A program made the position numbers and the translations under genes. 64,000 nt of DNA. Origin: Mucilaginibacter gilvus (GTDB taxonomy: Bacteria > Bacteroidota > Bacteroidia > Sphingobacteriales > Sphingobacteriaceae). A model generated the notes under the pieces. It worked only from the letters and a program-made list of their open reading frames with translations. It made no database searches and was not told the origin of the DNA. Positions 1-6,991 of this stretch are shown here, one piece after another. The DNA is taken from the NCBI RefSeq assembly GCF_004054195.1, contig NZ_SBIW01000007.1, forward strand, positions 62,001-126,000, read 5' to 3'. Position 1 is the first letter of the stretch. Each line of letters begins with the position of its first letter.

Positions 1-261
1 TTTGCCGAAACGATAGGCAGCCATCGCTCCATCAAAACCACCCGCCAAACAGGTACCATATTGGCCCTGGAGTGGGAAACGGGCAGCGATACGTCTTATT
101 TCAACGGCTTGCGCGACAAACTTTATTATTATTTTTTGGGCAAGGGCATTATTCTGCGCCCGCTTGGCAACATTATTTACATTTTACCTCCATATTGCAT
201 TAGCAATGATGAGCTCGACTATATTTACCAAAGCATTGGGCAGGCGCTCGATGAGATCTAA
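1..261 (+). CDS. bioA: Adenosylmethionine-8-amino-7-oxononanoate aminotransferase, C-terminal fragment
   Basis: The frame is open from base 1 and stops at 259-261, so only the last 86 residues of a longer protein are present. The fragment carries the C-terminal signature of BioA (RPLGNIIYILPPYCIS, then a helix ending in QALDEI). BioA is a PLP-dependent cytosolic enzyme that moves an amino group from S-adenosylmethionine to KAPA, giving DAPA in biotin synthesis. The catalytic lysine lies upstream of the window. The next gene begins 3 nt after the stop, so the two are probably one operon. Other class III aminotransferases are possible, but this C-terminus fits BioA best. Confidence 0.85.
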   Translation, partial: FAETIGSHRSIKTTRQTGTILALEWETGSDTSYFNGLRDKLYYYFLGKGIILRPLGNIIYILPPYCISNDELDYIYQSIGQALDEI

Positions 262-264
262 CTT

Positions 265-870
265 ATGCATCTGAACACTATTCTACCCAAAATTATAGCC
301 AAAAACCGTTTACACGCCCGCTGGCTGAATACCTTATCGCTGATGGAGAACACCGGCGCGCGGAAAATTTCTGCCAGTGAAGACCCCACAACGGTTACCT
401 ACATCATTCTGAAACACGCCGCGGAAGAACACCGCCATGCTTTCTATCTTAAAAAACAGATAGAAAAAACAGGGGTAGAGTGCCCAACATATTCACCAGA
501 ATATCTGCTGGCACCTGCGTTCAGCAAATATTACCTCAACCAACTGGATATTGATGTATGCCGCTACCTTAAATATGGTATGAACCTTAGTGGCCGCGAA
601 CTGCGTTTTGCAGCCTACCTGCTGGTTACCTATGCTATAGAAGTACGTGCCGATGAACTATACCCCATTTACCAGAACGCGCTGGACGATGTGAACAGCA
701 AAGTGAACGTGAAGTCCATCATTTTAGAAGAAGAAGGGCACCTCGAAGAAATGATAAACCAATTGCAGCACTTCTCGCCCGATTGGGAAGTACACGCCCA
801 AAAAGCCGTAGAAATGGAAACCGCCTTATTTGCCAAATGGGTAGATAATTTGGCGGTGGAAATAGGGTAA
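265..870 (+). CDS. Ferritin-like diiron-type protein next to bioA
   Basis: A 201-aa soluble, helical protein without a signal peptide. It shows the ligand pattern of a ferritin-like four-helix bundle: E28, E55xxH58 (in EEHRH), E126 (in EVRADE) and E156xxH159 (in EEEGHLEE). Two ExxH motifs plus two single glutamates are enough to bind two metal ions, usually iron. I do not recognise a named family. The start is 3 nt after the bioA stop, so it is probably co-transcribed with a biotin gene. A role as an oxygenase or oxidase linked to biotin or pimelate metabolism is inference from context only; iron storage or oxidative protection are alternatives. Confidence 0.7.
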   Translation: MHLNTILPKIIAKNRLHARWLNTLSLMENTGARKISASEDPTTVTYIILKHAAEEHRHAFYLKKQIEKTGVECPTYSPEYLLAPAFSKYYLNQLDIDVCRYLKYGMNLSGRELRFAAYLLVTYAIEVRADELYPIYQNALDDVNSKVNVKSIILEEEGHLEEMINQLQHFSPDWEVHAQKAVEMETALFAKWVDNLAVEIG

Positions 871-1204
871 GGTGCTGCTTCGCCGATGTGCAAGTGGGCG
901 GATTTCAGATGAGCAGATTAAACTTCTCCACCTCGTATTTGCGAGGTGCGAAGCAATCTGCCGACAGGACAAGTAGGCGAACTACTAAAGCAAAACCCAC
1001 GTAAAATCAATTGGTATTGTGGTTACTTTATTTCGCTGGTAGGAACATTGTAACGGTTTTCGTGATATCTGCAATGGGCCGCTATAATAGTAAGTAAGGT
1101 GGGCCATTATTCATCATTTTGCGGACTGGTGTATCGGTTCGGCCAAATTTTTTTACTGAAAAATAAGGTTTAGTGATAACACCCGCCATAAACCAAAAAG
1201 AGCT
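871..1204. other. Intergenic region with a repeat-like fragment
   Basis: No convincing gene in 334 bp. About 925-985 reads like a degraded copy of an interspersed sequence (GCGAGGTGCGAAGCAATCTG core), related in style to those near 9700 and 11443. No clear terminator for the upstream operon was seen. Confidence 0.4.
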
Positions 1205-2092
1205 TTAATGGCTAATTTCAAGCTTGTATCCTTTTCCGCGTATAACTACGATGTTGATATTCTGATCCAATTCCAGCTTTTTTCTGAGTTTTGATATAAA
1301 CATATCCAAACTGCGCCCCACAATAACCCCTTCATCTTCCCATATTTCCTTTTGCAGCCGGCTTCTCTCTATAGTCTCGTTAGGCGACAATGCGAAAATG
1401 AGCAGCAAGCGCGTTTCAGTTCCAGTCAGGTCTATGGTGTTTTTATTTATTATCAGCTGCCGTTCCTGCGCATCAAACAATACCGGGCCTAAAGTGAATG
1501 TCTTGGTATACTTATCGTTAGGTAAGGCTTTCCGCGGCTTAGATCTTGAAACAATAAAACCAACAAATGCTAAAAATGGCAGGCTGCCCAAAATATAGCC
1601 ACTCATTGCTGTATTTATACCCGTCGGTTTAAATTTAATGTTAACCGTGTAACGTGCTGTAGGTTGCTTCCTCCCCCGGCATGGCACAATATCATCTTTT
1701 TTATTTTTGGATATAGCGTATCCATAAGCTACACTGGAGTTGCCACGGTTCAGAACGTTAACAACATAATCACCCGTTAGCGGATCTTTGGCCAACAAGC
1801 GCCGGATAATATTCACCAGCAAGTCCGATTGAAAAGTAAGCTCATGCTCAAACCCTATCTGGTATTCATTTTCGGCGATCTTTTTTACCGGGAGCACCCT
1901 TGATGTACTATCGCCCGATTGCAAGAGTAGTTCATCTCCGATTTTGCGAAGTAAAACTTCTCTTCTGGAGGTATTAAAATCGTCACTATCTGTCATACTG
2001 AAAGCTGCGCAGATTACTGAAATAGAAAAAAGCAGCATGAATCCAAAAAGGTACTTGCCTTTCCCGGAGAGGAGGTTTCGGCTATCAAGCAT
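1205..2092 (-). CDS. Membrane-anchored winged-helix transcription regulator
   Basis: A 295-aa protein with an unusual layout. There is an N-terminal membrane segment or signal anchor at about residues 13-33, then a presumably periplasmic domain at about 34-158, a second membrane segment at about 165-183, and a C-terminal OmpR/PhoB-type winged helix at about 195-293 (LTGTETRLLLIF, then a recognition region, then IRGKGYKLEI at the end). There is no receiver domain. One-component regulators of the ToxR/CadC kind sense outside the inner membrane and bind DNA inside, but they have the DNA-binding domain first; here the order is reversed. The gene is divergent from the membrane protein at 2196, which is its likeliest target or partner (inference). 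Confidence 0.75.
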   Translation of the reverse strand: MLDSRNLLSGKGKYLFGFMLLFSISVICAAFSMTDSDDFNTSRREVLLRKIGDELLLQSGDSTSRVLPVKKIAENEYQIGFEHELTFQSDLLVNIIRRLLAKDPLTGDYVVNVLNRGNSSVAYGYAISKNKKDDIVPCRGRKQPTARYTVNIKFKPTGINTAMSGYILGSLPFLAFVGFIVSRSKPRKALPNDKYTKTFTLGPVLFDAQERQLIINKNTIDLTGTETRLLLIFALSPNETIERSRLQKEIWEDEGVIVGRSLDMFISKLRKKLELDQNINIVVIRGKGYKLEISH

Positions 2093-2167
2093 AGTGTTAC
2101 GTTTTTTATTTACAAAGTTTACATTTTTATTTACAATCTAAGTTCCTCAGGCTGAATTATATCAAAG

Positions 2168-2175
2168 TATTTTTG
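2168..2175 (+). promoter_or_regulatory. Bacteroidetes-type -7 box (TATTTTTG)
   Basis: Exact match to the Bacteroidetes TAnnTTTG -7 consensus, 20 nt before the ATG at 2196. An AAAGGA ribosome-binding-like stretch sits between them. Confidence 0.55.
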
Positions 2176-2195
2176 TTGCACCAACTTTAAAGGAT

Positions 2196-2813
2196 ATGAA
2201 AAATAAAAAAAATGCCTTAAACGGATCCGATTTATCAGCAGATAGATCTATATTAATTAAACCCACAAAAAATATAAAAAAAGTTATTTATGCGCTGATC
2301 TTACCTCTGGTTGTGGTAAGCGGACTTGTATTTGCTAATCGCGAAATTAAAAATGAAACTTATGAAAGGCCAACCCCAAAGCCATTCTCTTCTGCTGAAA
2401 GGGAAGCCGAACTGAAAAAATGGGAAGCTACACCTGATGGTGTAAAGTTCAAAAAATGGGAAGCGTCTCCCGCAGGTAAAAAAGTTTATGCCGGTGCTGC
2501 TAAAATAAGGAAGCATATAAGTGCTTTTACCAATATGGAGGCTGTTATAACCTCTCTTTCTCTTCCGCCAGGCTCATTATTAGGTTTCGGTGTGATGGCA
2601 AGAATTAATGGTGTGGATTACATTGTAAAATTTGAGACGGAAAAGTCTCAACTGGAGCAATTGTATAGCCTGAAAGTTAACGACAAAATAATTATAAGAA
2701 GCCATAACCTATCGTACGCGCCCAAGTATTCATACCCAATAGTATCGGGCGAATATGTAGAACGAGATAGTAAAGTAATTTTTAAACGTGTCCCTCGCAA
2801 AGGCGGTTGCTAA
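2196..2813 (+). CDS. Membrane protein with tandem WEA[TS]P repeats, unknown function
   Basis: A 205-aa protein that I do not recognise. It has a basic N-terminus, one membrane segment at about residues 29-47, and a charged region with two tandem units, KKWEATPDGVKF and KKWEASPAGKKV (about residues 68-92). The rest is a soluble domain of about 110 residues containing LPPGSLLGFG and alternating beta-like stretches. With a single anchor the bulk is probably periplasmic. It is transcribed divergently from the membrane winged-helix regulator at 1205-2092, which suggests joint regulation. The start follows AAAGGA and is the only good ATG. Confidence 0.65.
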   Translation: MKNKKNALNGSDLSADRSILIKPTKNIKKVIYALILPLVVVSGLVFANREIKNETYERPTPKPFSSAEREAELKKWEATPDGVKFKKWEASPAGKKVYAGAAKIRKHISAFTNMEAVITSLSLPPGSLLGFGVMARINGVDYIVKFETEKSQLEQLYSLKVNDKIIIRSHNLSYAPKYSYPIVSGEYVERDSKVIFKRVPRKGGC

Positions 2814-2964
2814 GTAATATGACGGAAAATCATTTACAAAGCTCACAAACAAAATCGGTCTGCGCAGCTTCGGGGATATTCTGGAAGATAGAAAAGGAAA
2901 TATCTTCTATAAAATGGTTCCACAATAATGCGGCTTTGGGTACAACATAGTCTGCCTCCCAAAA

Positions 2965-3003
2965 ACAAAGCCCCGGTAACGCAATGCATTACCGGGGCTT
3001 TGT
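2965..3003. terminator. Strong hairpin terminator between convergent genes
   Basis: Perfect 15-bp arms (ACAAAGCCCCGGTAA / TTACCGGGGCTTTGT) around a 9-nt loop. It lies between the plus gene ending at 2813 and the minus gene ending at 3022 and could serve both. The core resembles the terminator at 29561. Confidence 0.85.
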
Positions 3004-3021
3004 ATATTATTTAATAACGGA

Positions 3022-3672
3022 TTACATACCGCCGCCGCTCATGGCTTTCAGGTCATCCATAGTGATTCTTTCGAAATCGCCTGGGATGCCGAATGTGCCC
3101 GCCGGAGCTTTGCCTTCGGTTATGCTTTTAATAGTAACCTCGGTAGACTGGCCATCCTGAAAACTGGTGTACTGGATAGGCACACCACCCGCACCCTGGT
3201 AATATTTCGCGATAGCGGTTGTTGGTAAAGAGATATCGTTGGTTACCCAGATATCGTAAGTTTTGCTTGTTTTGGTATCAGTAGCAACTACTTTTTTGCA
3301 GTTAAAACCATTGATCACCTTAGTTTCGGTACCCGGTGCGAAGGTTAACACAGGCATTTTCGCGCGTGCTTCTTCAATTTCGGCAGGCGATAAAACAGCT
3401 GCTTTTTTGATAGACGCGATAGAAACATCAACCAAAATTGCCATAAACGTGGCTTTAGCATCAGATATTACCTTGATGTTTGCCGGGCCGGCGGTGAAAG
3501 AAAGCGCTGCAGAATCTGGTCTGAAATAGCTTTTTGCCTCGGTAGCCTGGCCCATCATGCTGGTACTGATGGTTGCAATACCCTCGGTATAGGCTTTTTT
3601 CTGAGCGTTCGCGTTAATGGCTGTTGCGGTAAGGGCAAGGCCCATAGCAACGGTAAATAGTTTAATCTTCAT
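3022..3672 (-). CDS. Exported DUF4412-like protein
   Basis: A 216-aa protein with a clear signal peptide (MKIKLFTVAMGLALTATA, cleavage near NANAQ). The mature part has a conserved-looking core ETKVINGFNCKKV...TYDIWVTNDI, as in DUF4412-type secreted proteins of Bacteroidota, and a Gly/Met-rich tail. Function is unknown for the family. It probably lies in the periplasm or on the outer membrane. It is a single gene with its own terminator and is separated from comEC by about 75 bp. Confidence 0.6.
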   Translation of the reverse strand: MKIKLFTVAMGLALTATAINANAQKKAYTEGIATISTSMMGQATEAKSYFRPDSAALSFTAGPANIKVISDAKATFMAILVDVSIASIKKAAVLSPAEIEEARAKMPVLTFAPGTETKVINGFNCKKVVATDTKTSKTYDIWVTNDISLPTTAIAKYYQGAGGVPIQYTSFQDGQSTEVTIKSITEGKAPAGTFGIPGDFERITMDDLKAMSGGGM

Positions 3673-3745
3673 AGTGTTAGTTTAATGAATACAATTTAGT
3701 GTGTAATTAACTGAGATGCAAATTATTTATAAAATATAGAAATTA

Positions 3746-5848
3746 TTATGGTTTAGATGCTATACTGATGGATTTGTTACGCTTTAATATTTTACAATTT
3801 ACAGGAATATTTTTTAGTTTATCAATATACTTATCAGAATTACTTCCATCGATGATCAGTATTCGGTTTTTCATCGCAATGGTATCCATAAAAGGGTTGT
3901 CGCTGATGTACAAATAATCTATATGTAAGTTACGGGGGATAGACTGCCCCGACATCGTTTGGTTTAACAGCAATATCCTTTTATCAAAAAACTGCAACAT
4001 GTTTTGCTGTTTAATAAACCAGGGCAGGCGGATGTTATCTGCCAGTTTAATAACCCGGTAATTTATCAGTCGTATACTATCAAAGCCCGGCTGCACAGCG
4101 TATTGGTAGGTTTTATCTGTATCGTTCAGGTCGGTAACAACCACGCCGCTATCGCCGTTTTTTAAAACGATGCCGGTATGTTTGCGCAGGTTCAGAAAGG
4201 TGATGGATTGTGTTTCGCTACTCCTGACTTTCTTTAAACTGATGCTGATGCAAAAAAGCAAAATAGTTACCACCGACGCCTTAAGCAGCCATGTCTTTTT
4301 CTTATCGTACATAAAATAAAACAGGCCGATAATAATTAAATATAACAGCAGATGTTCGGTGCGTGTAAGCCATATTTTACTGATGCTTGCATAAGGAGCC
4401 TGCTCTACGTAATAAAGGACTTTGTTCATCAGCAATATACTATGCTCCAGAATATGGCCCAACGCTGTTGATACGCATGGTATCGGCGGTAACAGGAGCA
4501 ACAATAAACCCGCATACATTATTACTATAATGGGTAAGATGATAAGCATGTTGCTCAGCAAAAAGTAGAGCGGGAATTGGTGGAAATAAAACGCGCTCAG
4601 CGGAAAGGTGATCACTTGCGCGGAGATGGATACCGAGCAGGCTGTCCACAGATAATTGGTCACGCGATTTTTAAATTCCAGCCATTCATATACTATCGGT
4701 TGAAAAACAACCAGCCCCGCAACTGCAAGGTAAGATAACTGGAAGCCCACATCCAGGAGCAAAAAAGGATCGTAAAGTAACAATACGAATGCCGAGAACG
4801 CCAGCAGATTGAGGCTATTAATATACCTTACAAATGTTTTACCGCAGATCACCATGCTGATCATCAGCGCCGCGCGGTTTACGGCGGGGGAGAAGCCGGT
4901 AAGCAGGGTATAGCTCCATATCAGTAAAATAATAGTTATCGCTTTAATGATCTTACCCCGGCGATTCCCGTTTAAAAAGGCAAGCGCCCAACCCAGCAGC
5001 ACAAAAATGATAGCCACATGCCCGCCCGAAACGGAAAGGATATGAATGGTGCCGGTTTTGGAGTAAGCCTGCAAAACATCGTTACTCAGGTCGGCCTTGT
5101 AGCCCAATATTAAGGTTGACGCTACCGCTATGGCGGTGGTATCGTGCATATTTGCCTTTAGCTTTTTAACCAGGTTTTGCCGGGTTTGCAGGGCGTAGGC
5201 AATCACCGGGTTACCCTTGCCGGCTTTGATAACCTGGTATTGCCTGGGGTACAAAAACTCCTGGTAGTATACATTTTTATTAGCCAGGTAGCGCTTATAA
5301 TTAAATTCGCCGGGGTTATAAGGCGGTTCCACCGGGGCGTAACGCACGGGGATCAGTAATTCTTCGCTGTAAAATAAATTGGTGGCCAGTTCATCCTTTA
5401 TAGCGATGAGCAGTGTGCCGCTGGTAGGCGTGGCTTTGCCTTTATCGATGGTTTGTACCACATCCGCAGTAAATCTTACAACATCTCCCTTAACCTTTGG
5501 CTCAGAATTGATATGCACAACCAAATACTGCGCGGGTGTTTTAGAAAAATGGTCGGCGTTGTTTAACTCGTAGTGCTCTACCGTTGCAAGCCAACCTGAG
5601 AGTAAAAGGATACCCGTAACGAGCAGGCCGCCCAGCCAGCGTATTTTATAAATACCCAGCTTAGCATAACCAAAATTTAGCAAGGCAAAAAAGATGCTTG
5701 ATACCAGCAAAGCGATAGCCAAAGCCGCGGCGCTTGCGCCCGGGTAGCCAAGCCCCAGCCCAATGCCTGCCATAAACGGCAGTAATAGAACTACAACGGT
5801 AATTTCGCCTTTGTGCGCAGCTATCATACAGGGTTCCCGGTTCTGCAT
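3746..5848 (-). CDS. comEC: ComEC/Rec2-family DNA uptake channel protein
   Basis: A 700-aa polytopic membrane protein. The N-terminus has several membrane segments and a DUF4131-like periplasmic OB-type region (about residues 90-210). The ComEC core follows at about 225-500 (LSVSGGHVAIIFVLLGW and GFSPAVNRAALMISM match the family signatures). The C-terminal about 150 residues look like a worn metallo-beta-lactamase-like domain without the HxHxDH zinc motif, as is common in Bacteroidota. ComEC carries single-stranded DNA across the inner membrane in natural transformation. Translation may start at 5848 or at the ATG seven codons downstream. Confidence 0.88.
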   Translation of the reverse strand: MQNREPCMIAAHKGEITVVVLLLPFMAGIGLGLGYPGASAAALAIALLVSSIFFALLNFGYAKLGIYKIRWLGGLLVTGILLLSGWLATVEHYELNNADHFSKTPAQYLVVHINSEPKVKGDVVRFTADVVQTIDKGKATPTSGTLLIAIKDELATNLFYSEELLIPVRYAPVEPPYNPGEFNYKRYLANKNVYYQEFLYPRQYQVIKAGKGNPVIAYALQTRQNLVKKLKANMHDTTAIAVASTLILGYKADLSNDVLQAYSKTGTIHILSVSGGHVAIIFVLLGWALAFLNGNRRGKIIKAITIILLIWSYTLLTGFSPAVNRAALMISMVICGKTFVRYINSLNLLAFSAFVLLLYDPFLLLDVGFQLSYLAVAGLVVFQPIVYEWLEFKNRVTNYLWTACSVSISAQVITFPLSAFYFHQFPLYFLLSNMLIILPIIVIMYAGLLLLLLPPIPCVSTALGHILEHSILLMNKVLYYVEQAPYASISKIWLTRTEHLLLYLIIIGLFYFMYDKKKTWLLKASVVTILLFCISISLKKVRSSETQSITFLNLRKHTGIVLKNGDSGVVVTDLNDTDKTYQYAVQPGFDSIRLINYRVIKLADNIRLPWFIKQQNMLQFFDKRILLLNQTMSGQSIPRNLHIDYLYISDNPFMDTIAMKNRILIIDGSNSDKYIDKLKNIPVNCKILKRNKSISIASKP

Positions 5849-5901
5849 AAAACAGAACGATAAGGTTTAAGGGAATAAAAATAGCTTATCTGCGGCAGAT
5901 T

Positions 5902-6237
5902 TTATATCTCGTCGCGCACTTCCAGCAGGAATTTTTTGAGGCTTTCCAGCGAATCTATCACGCGCTGGTTATCGCGGCTGTCGCCAATATTGCTTTTCAG
6001 GTAGTCCTTAGCGCCTTGCAGGGTGTAGCCCTTATCGCGGATGAGGTGAAAAATGATCTTAAAGTTCTCGATGTCTTCCGGGGTGAAGTAGCGGTTGCCC
6101 TTTTTATTCTTCTTGGGCTGCAGCACATCAAATTCCTTCTCGTAAAAACGGATCAGCGATTGGTTAACATCAAACATGGCCGACACCTCGCCCATGGTAT
6201 AGTACATTTTGCTGATCTCGCGTTCTTTGTAAGGCAT
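5902..6237 (-). CDS. MerR-family transcription regulator
   Basis: A 111-aa protein with a MerR-type winged helix near the N-terminus (YYTMGEVSAMFDVNQSLIRFYEKEF) and a following helix that replaces the long dimerisation coil. Such short MerR proteins are common in Bacteroidota. No C-terminal effector domain and no cysteine cluster is present, so the ligand is unknown. The start is taken at the ATG at 6237; two codons upstream there is only a TTG. The gene lies upstream of comEC with a 53-bp gap and could be co-transcribed with it. Confidence 0.85.
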   Translation of the reverse strand: MPYKEREISKMYYTMGEVSAMFDVNQSLIRFYEKEFDVLQPKKNKKGNRYFTPEDIENFKIIFHLIRDKGYTLQGAKDYLKSNIGDSRDNQRVIDSLESLKKFLLEVRDEI

Positions 6238-6254
6238 ACACAAAGGTAGGTGGA

Positions 6255-6288
6255 AATTTCGAATTTCGAATTTTCAATTTCGAAATTG
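6255..6288. repeat. AT-rich nested palindrome at the 3' break of a gene remnant
   Basis: Contains AATTTCGAA (6255-6263) inverted at 6279-6287, and a perfect 14-bp palindrome CAATTTCGAAATTG at 6275-6288. It sits where the P-loop gene remnant loses similarity to its family. Confidence 0.6.
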
Positions 6289-6299
6289 TTGGTGGAGTC

Positions 6300-6640
6300 G
6301 GATTGATTGTTATCGCCGTAGCGTTCCAGTTCGCGGGCAATAAGGCGCTGCATTCGCAGGTCATGCGGGATGTAGAGAAACACCACTACGTCAAACATCT
6401 CCTCCCAATCCGCACCCCATTTGATCACCGAGCCGGCCTGCACCCAGCTATTGTGTTTGGCCATATCTTCTTTAATGGTACGATTACGCAACCCCGGCTC
6501 ACGCTTGGTGGTGAACGGCGGATCGGTAAGTACCCAAAAGTATTCGTCTGTATCAAAAAAGGGGGTGTTAAGGCTTTCGGCCAACGCGCGCCCCAGGGTA
6601 GTGGAACCCGCGCAGGAAGCGCCCATGACTGTATTTTCAT
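6300..6640 (-). pseudogene. Truncated and frameshifted P-loop NTPase (adenylate-kinase-like)
   Basis: The readable part (MGASCAGSTTLGRALAE, then DTDEYFW and DPPFTTKREPG, ending near RELERYGDN) matches small P-loop kinases of about 180-190 aa. Two defects are visible. At the 5' end, ATG AAA ATA CAG at 6640 encodes the expected MKIQ start but is out of frame with the Walker A region; one extra base before the second ATG would restore MKIQ-x-MGASCAG. At the 3' end the family sequence stops near 6300 and reads into AT-rich repeat DNA and the MerR gene. The about 113 N-terminal residues lack the lid and C-terminal helices, so a working enzyme is unlikely. Translation from the internal ATG at 6626 is possible. 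Confidence 0.7.
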
Positions 6641-6753
6641 TGTCTGAATCAGGATTTGCAGAATTATAGAATGAACAGAATAAGAAAAGTGCAAATGTAT
6701 AGTAAACGCAAAATTCTGCAAATTCTTTAATTCTGTGAATTCCGATTCAGACA
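6641..6753. repeat. 113-bp MITE-like inverted-repeat element
   Basis: Ends are perfect 10-bp inverted repeats (TGTCTGAATC / GATTCAGACA). Inside each arm are related GCAGAATT/ACAGAATT words, so most of the element can fold on itself. It abuts the ATG of the P-loop gene remnant at 6640. No coding capacity. Confidence 0.75.
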
Positions 6754-6890
6754 ACCTGCGGTAGCGATAGGAGCGGATACCGGCCCCGGGCCTAAGGCCA
6801 TGTGCGCGTATGAACGGATAGCGTGGGGCAAAGCCAACGCCCATAACCAATCAAATTCGAATGTCCGCTGAGGTTGCCACGCTATCGCTT
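6754..6890. repeat. GC-rich structured intergenic repeat
   Basis: Rich in short palindromes: GGCCCCGGGCC, GGGCCTAAGGCC, and an inverted pair GGATAGCGTGG (about 6818) / CCACGCTATC (about 6877). The composition differs sharply from the AT-rich element next to it. It resembles the dispersed GGAGCGG/GGATAGCG family of Bacteroidota intergenic repeats. No gene is seen. Confidence 0.5.
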
Positions 6891-6900
6891 ATAATGACAT

Positions 6901-6958
6901 AGTGTGAAGCAAAGTGTGTAATAATGTGTAATTTCTACTCAAAAATTCACACTTTTGC
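6901..6958 (+). promoter_or_regulatory. alaS leader inverted repeat
   Basis: AGTGTGAA (6901-6908) pairs with TTCACACT (6946-6953). Alternatively GCAAAGTGTG (6909-6918) pairs with CACACTTTTGC (6948-6958). The two pairings exclude each other. Being 34-90 nt before the alaS start, this could be an operator or a leader switch. Confidence 0.35.
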
Positions 6959-6991
6959 ACAGCAAACCCGTTTTGCAATACAAGTACTATT

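Noticed and set aside
2820..2940. Possible protein remnant (reading FGDILEDRKGNIFYKMVPQ) downstream of the 2196 gene
   Set aside because: Too short, with no start or partner; it could be chance.
6425..6850. 141-aa minus-strand ORF over the P-loop remnant
   Set aside because: Frame shadow of the kinase; only its MKIQ start is meaningful, as evidence for the frameshift.
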